Positions 35,826-48,207 of a stretch of 64,000 nucleotides of DNA are shown here, piece after piece (positions within the stretch are counted from its first letter, which is position 1; each line of letters begins with the position of its first letter). Under the pieces are notes generated by a model. That model did no database searches. It worked only from the letters and a program-made list of their open reading frames with translations, and was not told the origin of the DNA. A program made the translations under genes and the position numbers. Location of the stretch: NCBI GenBank assembly GCA_000708835.1, contig DF237027.1, positions 124,001 to 188,000 of the forward strand, in the 5' to 3' direction. This stretch comes from Klebsormidium nitens. Taxonomy: Eukaryota; Streptophyta; Klebsormidiophyceae; Klebsormidiales; Klebsormidiaceae.

Positions 35826-36180
35826 AGAAGCGGTAGAACGCCGTTAAGGAAACTTTCGCTTTGCAAGACGAATTCATACAAAAGCATGAAGCTCGAGCGC
35901 TCTCGCGGCAAAGAAGAAGACACCAGCGACGAGATCTGGATAGACTTGGTTGGCCAGCTGCAGATTCGTTTCTGAGAGGAAAGCAGGAAAAGTAGTCGGC
36001 TCTTTTAACAGGCATCGAAAGGAAATAGATAGTTGTGACGAGTGGCCGGGGCCATCGACAGGAGTGACCGTTTCCGCGGAGCGCAAGGTAGCTGTTCTGA
36101 AAGAGGGGACGGTTCCAAGAGTTGCGCGAGCTCCGCGTCAACTGCTGAGGCGGAGCGCTTGTGGAATGCTGCGCTTAGAA
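35826..36180 (+). pseudogene. Decayed copy of the exon at 52,280-52,741
   Basis: Shared order of segments with the intact exon: TTTCGCTTTGCAAGACG, the region encoding ELERS/EETNDEIW, the GACCGTTTCCG.GGAGCGCAAGG block and the GCGCGAGCTC block. Several frameshifts, stops and deletions (for example TTTCTGAGAGG near 35,970) break every frame. Confidence 0.65.
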
Positions 36181-36300
36181 ACTTATAGAGAAAGAATAGG
36201 CATGAAAATGAGGAAGGGCGAGTTGCTGTCGTTCGGCAGAGCTGACAAGGGCCGCGCAAACTCCTTGTTCGAGCTGTGCAGCAATCTTCAGAAGACTTGA

Positions 36301-39300
36301 AAGGTCCCGTTATGACCGTGCTTGCAAATGCTGGTGAGGTGGGATGCGTGCTGTAAAAGCAAGTGAAGATCCGATCGTTGAAAACCGTGTATGCACCGAT
36401 TCCCGACATGAATGTGTGCGGGAAATTCAAAGCAGGAAGATCACCTCTTTCTTTTCTACAGCACGCATTCGCATTCATCTTTAATTTATGTGAGTAATGT
36501 GTTCGCTCGCTGCAAATCAGATTTAAGAAGTCAGAGCGACCGAGATTGCGGAAGCACTCGTCGCAAAGCCGATCATGCTGATCAGCTCGACGCGTACGCC
36601 ATATCCGTATTGACGTCATGCTTACCTATCCACATGCAGCTCCAGTTCGCATGCTGCGGCCACAGCAGTATGCTGCGTTCCTTACCGTTCTTAGTTTGGC
36701 CGAAAGTTTTCTTGATGCTTCCAAAAGCATTAAGTTATGAAGCCAATGAGTGCCCTTTCCTGCAACAGAAAACCCAATCGGTCTGACACCTGTTTAGTAC
36801 CGAATCTGGACGAAATCGACCTGCATAGAATCCAGGTTGTGCCCTTGTATGCTATTCGAGTCAGGCAATCAGAAAGGGAAACTGCCCCAGAACAATCTGT
36901 GTAAGCATCCGCGACCCTTGTTCCTGTCTCAACGTCTTGACACTCAGGTTCTTGAACACTTTGTGGGGGTCCGATCCCCATCCGCAGCCGCAGGTCAGGT
37001 CTTAAGTTCCCCTTTCGCGCCCCCGCCGAGATCGCCTCAGCCTTTTCTAACTCGTTTTCCCCTTACCTCCTTGTCGCTCGACTCCTGTTTGATTGGCAGG
37101 ATCTCGAAATTCATCATCGCATCCGCCGGGGGGGCCTTTTGCCCCTCAGATGCTACCCCCCCAAGCGGAACCGGCCCCCCTCTTCCCAAACTGGGGGCCT
37201 GTATCTATCCGCAGCACTGCAGACCCCGGGGCGGCGAGCTTCGCTGTTATGTTGCAGTCCTCCCAGCCAGTTATATGCAGGTTAGGGGGCGGGTTAGCGG
37301 CAGGGTTGAAGCCTTCGAGGCCGCTGGGGGCTTGGGCGCTGCCGAGCTGCTAGCGTGACCAGAGGCGGGGTTTGGAATTCAGGTCTTACGGAAGGGCCTG
37401 CGGAGTTGCGGCATGCGAAGTTGGGACTGGGCGCTGCCCTGCGGGGAAGCATCATCTGCACGTTGAATGCGAACGGTGCTGATGCCATCGGACGGATGGA
37501 AAGGCTGAAATCCTGACGGAAGAGTACGAGGATTCTATACGTTGATAACCCACGGAAGAAACGGAAGGAGACGAAGGAAGCAGCTTAGTACGGACTTGGT
37601 CAAGCTCATAATGCGACGAGATATTAAAAAACACGCAGTCTGAAAGGAGCCGCCTTGGATAATTTGCTTGCTCTCCTCACCATCCTTGCCTTGATATTTC
37701 AACGCAAACGTTTTCTCACTCGACAACAACTGAGCCAACGTCCTCACATGCTGGCCTTCTTTACCCAAGAGCATCAAGACATAATTCTCGTATGCATACT
37801 GTGTCTATATCTACTCTTGCCACGGTGTGAGCCAGTTCTCTCATCTCACACTCGGATCAGTACAGTCCAAATTCTCAACTTGTTCGTGCCGTCGGAAAAT
37901 ACTGAATTTCTGCGGAAGTCACGACGTGCACTGTTTTCCATTCAAATTCTCGAGCTTTTGGGGTTCATCTCCGTTCCGTCTCATCAGCCACTCCGCTCTG
38001 GTTGAAGGTGCTGAGCCTCCAGCGGACCCAGAACCTCTACATCTATCAAACGTACCTAGCAGGTGTTTTAAAACACCAATACCGTATGAGCTCGGCGCTG
38101 ATCGAAAACTTTGACTCGCCCCTGCTCACCTACAGGGGCAAAATCGTCTGTCCACTATTCTATTCACCGAGAGATCCGAGATGCTCGACACCGGCGAGCA
38201 AAAGAAGTAATGTCCCAACTCGATCAACCGTTTGCCCCGGCACTTCGGCTGGGTTGGCAGCTCTGTGTTCCAACCGTAAAGCGGTTGAATCTGTTAATGA
38301 GAACGTCCTGTAAACTGCGGTTCAAAGCCACGTGGCGCCCCTTCTCGTTCCGCTTCTTTTCCGCTGAATCAGCCCCTCCTGCCGACTCCGGTCCTCCAAC
38401 CAAACCTTACAGAATCGTACTCGTTGTTTCGTCCTTTTCCTTTTGCCATTGTTCCGCCCCTACTCCTTTCTCCTTTCGCCCGCGCGCGGCGCCGGCGCTT
38501 TTGTTTTGTAGCAATTCTGGTTCCACCGGCGGGGTCCTCGTGCTGCTTTTCTTTCATAGATTTGGGGAACAGAACAGAACAGAAATAAACTCGAAACTTC
38601 TCAAAAGAAGCGATGCCTTCTGCTTTTCTGCGGCCATCTACTGCACGTAAGATGGGGAGCGTGTTAGAACGAGCATTCCACCCGATGTCGAAAGGTCACA
38701 TCCTGCCGAATCCTCTTCAAGCAATCGGATCAAAAATGGGAATGGATGGGCTGGCGGTACGAGGGGTTACGTTCATCGGTCTTCAATACAGGATGCATCT
38801 TTTCCAAAGACGGAAAAGAAGGGAGAGCGAAATGCCCATCAAGTCGTCCTGGATTTGATAAATCGCGAAGGAGAAGTGCATCTTGATAAACTTCACACGC
38901 TTCGCCCGGGTCTTTTCCGTGCCGAATTTTGCTCTGGCTGCTGCCAAACCCTCACACCCTGCTGCAGCGAAGTGTTCCAAACTTTTACGCGCCTGAGACG
39001 AAGCGCCCTCGGGCGCCCCTCGGCGCTCTTCTTCTGGGCGCTTTTCCGGGCGAGATAGTGTGCGATTCTGTTTGACCGACGCAATCTTTCCGCGCCGGGG
39101 AAAAAGTTCCCGACTTCCGCAGAATGGCCTGCAGCTTGGCTCAAGCACGGCCGGGTCTGAATTGGCCGCCCCCGTCCGTCTCCATAAGGCTCTCCCTCGC
39201 GCCGCCGGCCGTTACTGGCGCTCTCAATTGAGGACCCTGCGGAATTACTTCAAAGTTCGGCTCCAGCAAAATTCATGCCCTGGTTCTCGAAAACGATCAA

Positions 39301-42300
39301 CGCGTCATTGAAACCCGCAAGTGCGAACGCAACGCATGACCACTATTTAAGTTTCGCGCGGCGCTTCTTTATACGCTCTCTCATCTTCACCGAACATCTC
39401 CCTGCAAGGCAATTCTCGAGCCCGTCAGGGGCTCCGATGAGGTAAGTCATAGGTAAACTTTCACCGCTCACGTATCTTGGGCGCCCTGCGAGCGCACCAA
39501 CCCCGTCGTGTTCTTTCCCTGAGCGTTCCGTTTCTCCGTCACTTGGGCAGGGCACCCTGCGTGGTCCGGCGGTGAGCGGCTCGTGCAAACGTCCATCTCT
39601 ACACTTGCGGACGCGTCCTGTCTGGCAGAGGTGATGCTCTAATCATGATTCATCAGCCGGCGGTTCCTTCTTTCTTAATTCGGAAGCGCGTGCACTCTTC
39701 GGGGAGCTTGCCTTAGATGATGAAGATTTGGAATCTGTTTCCGTTTCTCGTCGAATCGGAGCTTGCCTGAGCAGCCTTTCGCTCCCCTTTAGAGCACTTT
39801 GGAACGAGACGCTAGCTCGGTTCAGCTTGACTGCTTGCTCATCGGAGGGGCTCCTTAAAAACACCAGCATCTGCTCCTCACTCCTTCGAAGACACGTCCC
39901 ACTCTGAAGTGACGTCAGCATACCCTCCGCGGCCAATGCTTGGCTGTAGGTCAGGACGCCCGCTGTTCGTTTGTTCTCCGCTAACCCTAGCCAAGGCGTT
40001 CGGCGTAGGCTGCTTGCTGACGTCACCCTCTTCCCGACCCCTATTCCTGCCGCCAGACTCTGGGGCGACTTCCGGCAAAAGCAAGTCTGCTCGTCTGTCC
40101 GGGAGTGGTTACAGCCCGGAAGCTGACCGGGTGATTCCTGTGGGCGAAAGGCTTGCCTCAGGGGTAATATCTACTGAGGTTGAGGGCATCCCTTTCACCG
40201 GTCGTCAGCACTGGCGGACCCCATAATACAAGAGGCGGGCGGAAGAAACGGCAATTGGTTTTCGAATGCTGGGCCCAGGAGACCGGATATAGGTCACCTT
40301 CCCCCGGGGATGCCAAGCAGAAATGACGGCTGGCGGGTCAGTTCCGCCGGTGTCTAATTTCGGGGCTCAGGATCGCAATCAGGTGATTTGGAGAAGCAAC
40401 GGAACGAGGGCCGTAACGAGGTCTTCTGCTGCCTGGGGAACACTTCCGGACGTAACATGGGCAGCCGACGTTGCCTGGGTGATGCGAGCAAGCGAACCCG
40501 TGGCAGGCTGGGTAAGCCTTGCGAGATGAACGATCGACGAGAACCGGGGCCTTTGGAAGCTGACCGGAAGACTGCATCGGCCGTTCTAAGGTGCACGGTT
40601 AGTTCCTCGAGGTGCACCCTCGGGGTCGGTTGAAAGTAGTGACTCGGAAGCGCCGCTCTCACTTCGACGCTATAAGCGCCATCGCTGGACGATCGGTTCA
40701 GCCGGTGGATTGACGTGTTAGGGCCTCTGCAGTTGGGGCTGCTTCGTGCTCTAGTACAGGATGACCGAGCTTCTAGAACGCTCTGCTGATCCGATGAGGA
40801 TTCGCTCTCAGTTAGATCTCAGCAAGGGGAGGGTTTGTGGATCCTGCCCCCACACGTTCTCCTCGCGCCCAAGGCATACAAATGCTTCCTTGCTTCACTG
40901 TCGTTCTTAACCCTCCTGCCCGACGCGAGAACTAGCACCTCTCCCTGATAATCCGCTCTTCAAAGATGAGCGCTTTCTCAACCAGGACCCGCGTCCTTTG
41001 GCGCACCCCTTGCCCAGCTGTCTTGTACATGTCTCCGGCAGCTTATCACCCGGAGGCAGTATTTGTGTTAAACCCCCTTTTCCTTCCCAAAAGCGCCCCA
41101 TACTTTTTGGAACACGTCACTCTTCGTCTGCTCTTCGCGTCTTCTCCGCGCTCTTTGCGCTTAAGGCCCCGCAGCAGCTCAGCCGCCTGGCGGCCTTGTG
41201 CGCAGCCGGCATTACTTAAAAAAATCCCGAACTTCTGAGTTGCTGCCATCCGCGGCTGTATTTATCTGAGATTGGCCTCCTCGCTTGTGAGTCGTGTCCG
41301 AGGGCACTGAAAAGGAGAACAGTGACAAATTTGAAAAGACGGTCTTTTTAGTGCACGAGAAGCAGGGTGAAGTGCTCTATGCAGCCCCGCCTCCATCCTT
41401 TCGAGCAATTAGACCTTTACTAAACCTGTACAACGCTCGCCTCCTGCCTCGTTGGACGGACTCTGCGTTCTCTGCTGGCAGCTGCCCGCCGAGCTGACAA
41501 TTTCATTGACAGGAGTGATAGGAGTGATGCAGGCAGGCGTTCTGCTCGGATCTTACCAGAGACAACGTGCAAACGGCACAGAAAAAGTGCTCGTGATCTC
41601 GCGTTTCGATGCTTGCGACTTGAGCCATCTGCAAGCACGCGCAATGATTCCCTTTGTTTGCTTCTACGAAAACCTCGCTTTGAAGGTGGTCTTCCCTCTG
41701 ACAGAAGCAATATCGGAGGAATATCAGAACATCGGCGCCACTTCTCAGAGAGCTTGCACTGCTACCGAAGATACTTGAAATGGAAGGCGGGAGTCCAGCG
41801 AAAAAATCTGTGTTCAAAACTGGCTCGCTGGCCGGATAAAAAGGTGTCAAACAAGCGGTTGTGCCATGGTGGCGGTGCGCGGCGGCGCGATCCTCTAATC
41901 GGATTGATGTTCCTAGTCTTCAACGACTTTGGTCTCCTGTCATTCAATTGCTCAAAACATATGCAACCACATCACGAGTGTACCTTATATGCGACTGGTG
42001 CTCGTCTCGCTGCTTGATTAGTTGCACCGGGGATCTGGCGCCCTGTCATTATTGCTGGCCGTGATAAATTTGAAGCTACCCAATGTCATGGGCGGGGCTC
42101 ACCGTTTCCCCACCGTTTCATCACTTTGTCCGCTTTCGTTTAGCTGATTGGCGAGGGTTGAATAGTCGAAGGGTTCCCGAGCAGAAATTTTGCATTCCTG
42201 CTCAAGCAATGCTAAATGTTTGCAGGCAACCAGATTCAGTGCAGTGAGAACAGCTTCGAAGTACCGACTTCGAAGTACTGATCACGCTCAAGGGGACATT

Positions 42301-43582
42301 GGTGTAGCCTTTACGAGTCAAGTGCAAGCTATGCAGCTGCCCCAGCTTGCGATCTCCTTGCGATGGCTCCAAGGGACCCTAACATTTTTGTTTAGACCGT
42401 GTGACGGTTTCTGAGCCGGGTCCTATGAACACACATATGATTAACGGCCGATGGAGGTTTCCCTGAGGTTTCTATCAAAACTGCCTGGCAGCCCCGAATG
42501 GAGCCTGAGCTTGGTCTCCTGGTCTATCGCCGGCAGTAGAACATTAGCTAAGCGAAACACAATTGACAAGAGATCAAGGCGCATACCCCGCGCATACAAG
42601 GACTGCGTGCGCAAACTGTCAACTTATTCAAGGAATTCGCAAACTTGATAAGAAGCCACACGTTCCACACTACCTCACTACCTCACTGGGGCTCTTTCCT
42701 ATGGACATGGCCGGAGGAGGGCCGGAGTACTTTACAGCCGGAGGGCTCCCGGCCCGTTCACTCCGAGCTGCGCGTCGGCCCGGCCTGTACTCCGGAGTCC
42801 GGAATGTTCAGCGAGAACTACAAACAGCGGTGGCAGCGAAAAACAGCGGCCCCGGCCCACACTGCCACAGGTGAAGCTTGAAGGACGTTACGTACTACCT
42901 ACGTCGTACAGAATCTTTCAGTTGATTTGTACTGTGGTCATTAGAGCCGTCCGATTCATCCTGCATTTCTATCGGACGGTCGATATACACTCCGAGGACC
43001 AACTCCTGAATCACGTACGGTGCAGCGTACCCCACTGGTCGCCCCAACTCTTGGGCGCCAGGGGTGCATGACGGAGTGTCACGGAGTCACTACACTTTGC
43101 ATGATGCATTATGCAGGCAGTGCCGGCGACCACAACCCACAAGTACTGTACTCGAGTCGCCCGTGCAGGCCTATCAATGGCATCATGGCCTACCGCAGAT
43201 TTGCCGGATGGTTCCTCTGCAGACTCAGTAAAGCAACAAGCTCTTCATGGATCTGCAGTCATTTCACAGCACAAAGGAGGCACCTTTGAGTATGCCCTGC
43301 AACCACATGCTCTCTGCAAGAAGCATCTGCCAGTCCTGACCTTATATCTTGTATGAATCTGGTCGTTCTGGTCGTGCAGGGATCCATGCTGCGCTGATTG
43401 GGCCTCACTGCATTGATAAGCTGATTTGCGTGCAGGAATGCTGATGGCCTCTTTTCATTCAGCAGGCCCTAGCTCTCAACCTCACAGTCTGCATTCAGCT
43501 ATTCAAGCAATGCTAGGGCCTCCGTAGGGCCTGTTCTCCGGCCATTTCTTCTGCGCCGGTCCCCTTCCTCGCATCCCCAGTC
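36301..43582. other. Long interval without a convincing gene
   Basis: Open frames are frequent but none shows a known domain, consistent phase across introns, or clear codon structure. Weak candidates are a Pro/Ala-rich stretch at 37101-37353 after a CAG acceptor (PPQAEPAPLFPNWGPV) and a Ser/Lys-rich minus-strand frame at 39643-40026. I found no long terminal repeats, reverse transcriptase or transposase motifs. TGACGTCA occurs at 36611, 39910 and 40018. Confidence 0.5.
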
Positions 43583-46500
43583 ATGGCAGCCAGGCAGGGA
43601 GAGGCGTCCGGCAGCAAGGAAGACGGTACTGCTGTGACTAAACCCCCCTTGGACACAATGGGGAAGGCAAAAGCTGCAACCGCCGCAGCCGCCTTTGTCG
43701 CCGGCAAGCTGGATGATGTTCGGAGGGCAATGGTAAACAACAAGGACGCTTTGAAGGCAGTTTCTAGTGCAATGGGAGGGGTGCTGACTGGGCTGACTGC
43801 GGTGCCCTATGTGGGGATTGTAGCGCAGCTGGCCAAGTCACTGTTGGAGCAGGTTGACAAGCACTCTTCTGTGGCCAGCATCATTGACAAAACGATGGCA
43901 GAAACCCTAGGTTAATTTCAGAACCAGGATTTGGACAGGGTTCTTGGGAGCGTGCCGCGAGCGGCGGAGTCGCTGCTAGAGTTGAAGAAAACCATGGTCG
44001 AGGCAGAATTGCTCGCGCAGACAATCCAGGGGAAGGGGTGGGGCAACCGCTTCTTTCTTGCGGCGCCCTATGAGGAGAAGCTTAAGGGAAAGCTGGACAG
44101 TCTGAAGGAAGTGAGAGCCAAGCTTGGGCTGGAAGCAGCCTGGGCCAGTGTTGAGAAGTTGGACCAGGTGCTGGAGCTGTTGCAGTCAAGCAGACCGGAG
44201 GCGATCATAGGCAAGCACAATGTGCCGGAGGTGGACCCTCTCTTCGGGGGGCGGGAGGAGATCCTGGAGCGGATGTATGATGCGCTGGTGGGGGGGTGCA
44301 GGGACCAGGCGGCGGGGGCTCGGACCATTGTGTGCCTCTGGGGGATCAGGGGCATTGGTAAGACGCAGCTAGCGCGCAAGTACTGCCATGCAAACCTTAG
44401 CCGGTATGGGAGGGTCCTGTGGATCGACGTGCAAGGCAAAGGGGCGCAGGAGGGCTATGCGGATCTGGGGGGGGATGTCCTAGGGTTGACTCGAGCCCCC
44501 GGTGAGCAGCTTGGGGAGTACGTGAAGCGGGTCCGGCTGACGGTGCAGAACCTGACGGAGCCCTTCCTTGTGGTCTTTGACGGGGCCAACGGGGAAGCTG
44601 TGAAAGAGTTGCAAGAGTTGCTGCCAGGAGAGGGCCAAGCGTGCCATGTGCTTGTGACGACCACGGACGATTGGGCCCTGCGGCAGCATGGGGCCATGCC
44701 GCTTGCAGTAGAAAGTCTCGGGCAGAACGAAGCGCGGGCGCTGTTGAAGAAGGGTCTGAATTTTGAGAAAGAGGTGCTGATTGGGGAGACTTCAAAGAAG
44801 CTTAATGAGCTGGCGAAGCGGCTCGGATACCTGACAATCGCTCTGGCCGGAGCGGTTCCCCTGCTGATAGAGCGGCGGAAAGAGGGTGATCCCGTGGGAT
44901 TGCTTCTAGCAGAGCTTGAGGGGCTTGACGGTGTGGAGCCAGCAAACACGCTGTTTGAGCTCAGTCTCCATAGCCTGGGGCACTCCATCACCGGCGAGGG
45001 CGGATCTCCGGACGTGGTGTGCAGCTTTGCCACCTCCATTGCCATGGTGGCCGGGTGGTTCGGGGAGGGGCCTGTCAGCACCGAGCTCCTGCTGAAAGCT
45101 TCGAAAAGGTCAGCCCTGTTCTTATGAAGAAGCTTGCTCCTTGGATCTGACTGGTGGTCAGACTTCGCTGACTTTGTCTTATTCTCTTGTGAGAGACCAG
45201 AAAGCGCAGCGCAGTGTGGTCAGGGGTTTTTCCACCATAACAAAGCTTAAGCCTAGGTACCCGCTCCTCATTGGGCAGGGAGATCAAAGAAGTTTCTTGA
45301 CGGTGTCAGATTCGTAGTCCCAGCTTGTATAGCCCAATTTCCGGTCCAACCATTTCTCGATCCACATGCAGCGTTACTGGCGTAATACTTGTATGTGCTG
45401 GCGGACGAAGGATTTTTTGCTTTTTTGCTTTTTGATTGAACCTGACCAGATGTATTGAAAGTCGAGCCTAAGCCTCTGAGTACAAGCTTTTTGAGCTTTT
45501 CGAAAGGGATTCACTACGGCGTCAGCATCTATGCGTAGCATGTATTTGTAGTCAGCAGATGCGGATACCCTGGATCTTTGTATTATTAATCGCAATCAAT
45601 CATTACGAACGAAGTCCTTCAGCGAAATTGAATTGAGGGGAGGCTATGAAAGTCATTGTGACGCCATGCGAGTTGCGGACCAGGCTTGAATGCTTCATTA
45701 TGCTAGCTTTTTCGAGCCACAGCTTCGGGCGATTGGGGGGGTCAACATAGTTCGTTTTGATTGGGGTGGTCAACATAGTACGCTTTGATTGAAGTGAGTC
45801 TCTTTGGCTCAATTCACAGGTACCATGATGCAGTACATGGGGATGCCGACGTCAGCCTTTGGGAGAATGGGGCACTGACGCGCAAGGCCCTTCTCCGAGT
45901 CGGCCACTACTTGCCTGCGCAATTGGCAGCAGGGTCTGGAACACCAACACAGGACGACACGACTCCTCACGAAGGTCAGTACTTTTCCGACCTTCGTCAC
46001 TTGTGCCCGTCTGTGGACCAACAAATGGACGGTTTTTATTGGGCCAGAGATAAACATTTATCAACTATTTCGTGAGAATCAGACCTCGGACACTCCCAAG
46101 TTGAACAAGAGTTGAGGTCATTGACGGAGTGAAGGTCGGCCAGATTGCCTTACGGCTCAGCAATGGAACCTCAAGCAATTGGCTTCACAACTAGTATGGG
46201 ACTTCAATCTGCTGCAGAGATCAGCGCACCAGAGATAAAGTTGGCACGGACCTTAGAAAAAGAAAAAGAAAAGCTGACGTTGTTTCAGGTGACGTTAAAC
46301 TGGTTGACACTGATGTCACTAACTCAGACTCATGGTTTCACACCAGTTCATTATCTCGTACTTCCGGCCAGCCAATGATCAACTGAGGCGACCACAACGC
46401 CTTCATTAGCTGCAAATGCGTCAAGAAAAATTGCAAGACTTCACATTAAAAGATCTCGCTAGTACTCCCAATGAAAGTGGGCGAGTCACTTGTCTCGTAC

Positions 46501-48207
46501 TTACTGGTTGACCTCTTTCGCTGCTCAAGCATATGTGCAACTTCGAGCTAAGTTCTCTAAAGAGCTTCGGAGCTTGGCTCTATCACAGCGATGTGGTCGT
46601 TTGAACTACTTCCTTTGTGGGCGCAGTTTGTGTGCGCATGATCTCGGGTCCAGTGACGTGACGAACACATAAAAGGACCCAGCGAGTCGGTTCAAAGTCA
46701 CAGCTCAGCTGCATCGAAGAATCATGTGGGCGCCAACAAAGAAGTCATGACTTCTCGTGCAGGACGCCCTACCCTGACGTTCCACGTGCTCTTCCTCGAG
46801 TACGTGAGGCGCCAGGAAGGAGGGGACACGGCCAGAGCGGCGACTTTGGCTACGGTTGCGGACATGGATTGTGATGCGGGGACGGTGCAGCAGTTCAAGG
46901 GGGTTTGGGACGTGGTGGTCGTGGTTCTCGGCGCGCTCGACCTTTCGGACTTGGAGAAAGTTCGTGAGATTGGGAGCGAATATGAAACCTACCTCCGAAC
47001 CAATGGTGGGGATTACAAGACGGCAAAAGCGGTGCTTGAGAGCGGTCTTGAGATACTGGGGACGGGTCCGCGGGGTTGGAGGTGGAGGCTCGATCTTGCA
47101 GATGCCCTGGATTCGTTGGGGGTTTACAATCGTGCTGTGGAGATTGTTGAGGCTGTGGTCAAGGAACTAGAGCGCAGAGACGCACCTCCTCCTCCTGTCA
47201 AAAGAGTCCGAAAGAACAGCTGCAAATGGTGGCTTCCTTGCTTTAGTGGGCAGGGCGAGACCCCGGATCTAGAAGCTGATGACAAGCATGACGCCGTGGT
47301 CTTTCAAGGAGGAGCAGACTTGGCAAACACTAGTCTGGATCTGGCAGGAGCGTGGAATGTGCAAGCGTCTATCTACAACAGACAAGGGAGGCGTGCAGAA
47401 GCGCTTCTGCTGTACGAGCAAAGCCTGCGTGTCAAGGAGAAGGCTGTAGACCCGGACCACCTCGATGTTGCCGCCACGCTGAACGACATGGCAGGTGTAC
47501 TCGTGAAGCAAGGCAGGTTAGGCGAGGCACTGCCACTGTACCAGCGGGCTCTTTCCATCTTTGAGAAGGCTCAAGGACCGGATCACCCCAGCGTGGCCAC
47601 CACGTTGAACAACATGGCGGGCCTGCTCTACTGTCAAGGCAAATACGATGATGCGCTGCCGATGTACCAGCGGAGCCTGCGCATCGACGAGAAGGCTCTG
47701 GGCCCGGAGCACCCCGACGTGGCCGCCTCGTTGAACAACATAGCGATCCTGCTCACAAACCAGGGCAAACACGAGGAGGCGCTGCCGATGTACCAGCGAA
47801 GCCTGCGCATCGAGGAGAAGGCTTTGGGCCCGAAGCACCCCCACGTGGCCACCACGTTGCACAACATGGCGAGCTTACTCAACGACCAAGGCAGATACGA
47901 GGAGGCCCTTCCGCTATATGAAAGGGCGCTTGCAATCGAAGAGAAGGCACTCGGTTCGGAACACCCTGAGGTAGCCACCACGTTGAACAACATGGGGTCC
48001 GTGCTTTTCAACCAAGGCAGGTACGAGGAGGCGGTGCCACTGTACAAGAGGGCGCTCGAGATCCGGAAGAAGGCGCTGGGCCTCGAGCATCCCGACACAA
48101 CGACCTCGAGGTCTAACTTGGAGGACGCCGAGCGAAAGGTGCGTCACCGGCTTCGTTTGGATGCCTCCGATTTGATGAAAGTTGGATGCTTTGTATCCAG
48201 TGGTTGA
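43583..48207 (+). CDS. NB-ARC-TPR (NLR-like STAND) protein with an in-frame stop
   Basis: Signalling NTPase of the plant NLR/STAND class with TPRs instead of LRRs. Exons 43583-45108, 45820-45974 and 46763-48207 agree in phase (1041 residues if the stop is ignored). Motifs: P-loop GIRGIGKTQLA (about residue 255), Walker-B-like FLVVFDGAN (about 328), VLVTTTDDW (about 356) and a GLPL-like GYLTIALAGA (about 414); then a winged-helix-like region with FHVLFLEYVRR, a Cys/Trp insert (NSCKWWLPCFSG), and about six 42-residue kinesin-light-chain-type TPRs (EALPLYQRAL.. EKALGPEHPDVA). TAA at 43913-43915 interrupts exon 1 in frame. It can be removed by a phase-0 intron 43733-43921 (GTAAAC...TTTCAG, 189 nt), leaving 978 residues; otherwise the gene is a nonsense allele. 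Confidence 0.8.
45740..45795 (+). repeat. Two tandem 28-bp units in an NB-ARC intron
   Basis: GGTCAACATAGT..G.TTTGATTG occurs at 45740 and again at 45768, just before the acceptor of the exon at 45820. They are short direct repeats of no known function. Confidence 0.7.
46763..48207 (+). repeat. 126-bp coding repeats (TPR units) in the last NB-ARC-TPR exon
   Basis: From about 47,390 to 48,120 the exon is built of 126-bp units encoding 42-residue TPRs. The middle units are the most alike, for example those containing LPMYQRSLRI, which suggests recent unit duplication or gene conversion. Confidence 0.85.

Noticed and set aside
37013-37358. Pro/Ala-rich ORFs near 37.1 kb as a gene end
   Set aside because: A CAG acceptor at 37,100 and an open frame exist, but no upstream exon with matching phase was found; two frames are equally open because of high GC.
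39643-41300. Possible retrotransposon
   Set aside because: No LTR pair, reverse transcriptase, integrase or zinc-knuckle motif could be seen in any frame.
47518-48098. Long minus-strand ORFs with repeats
   Set aside because: Antisense of the TPR-coding 126-bp repeats.
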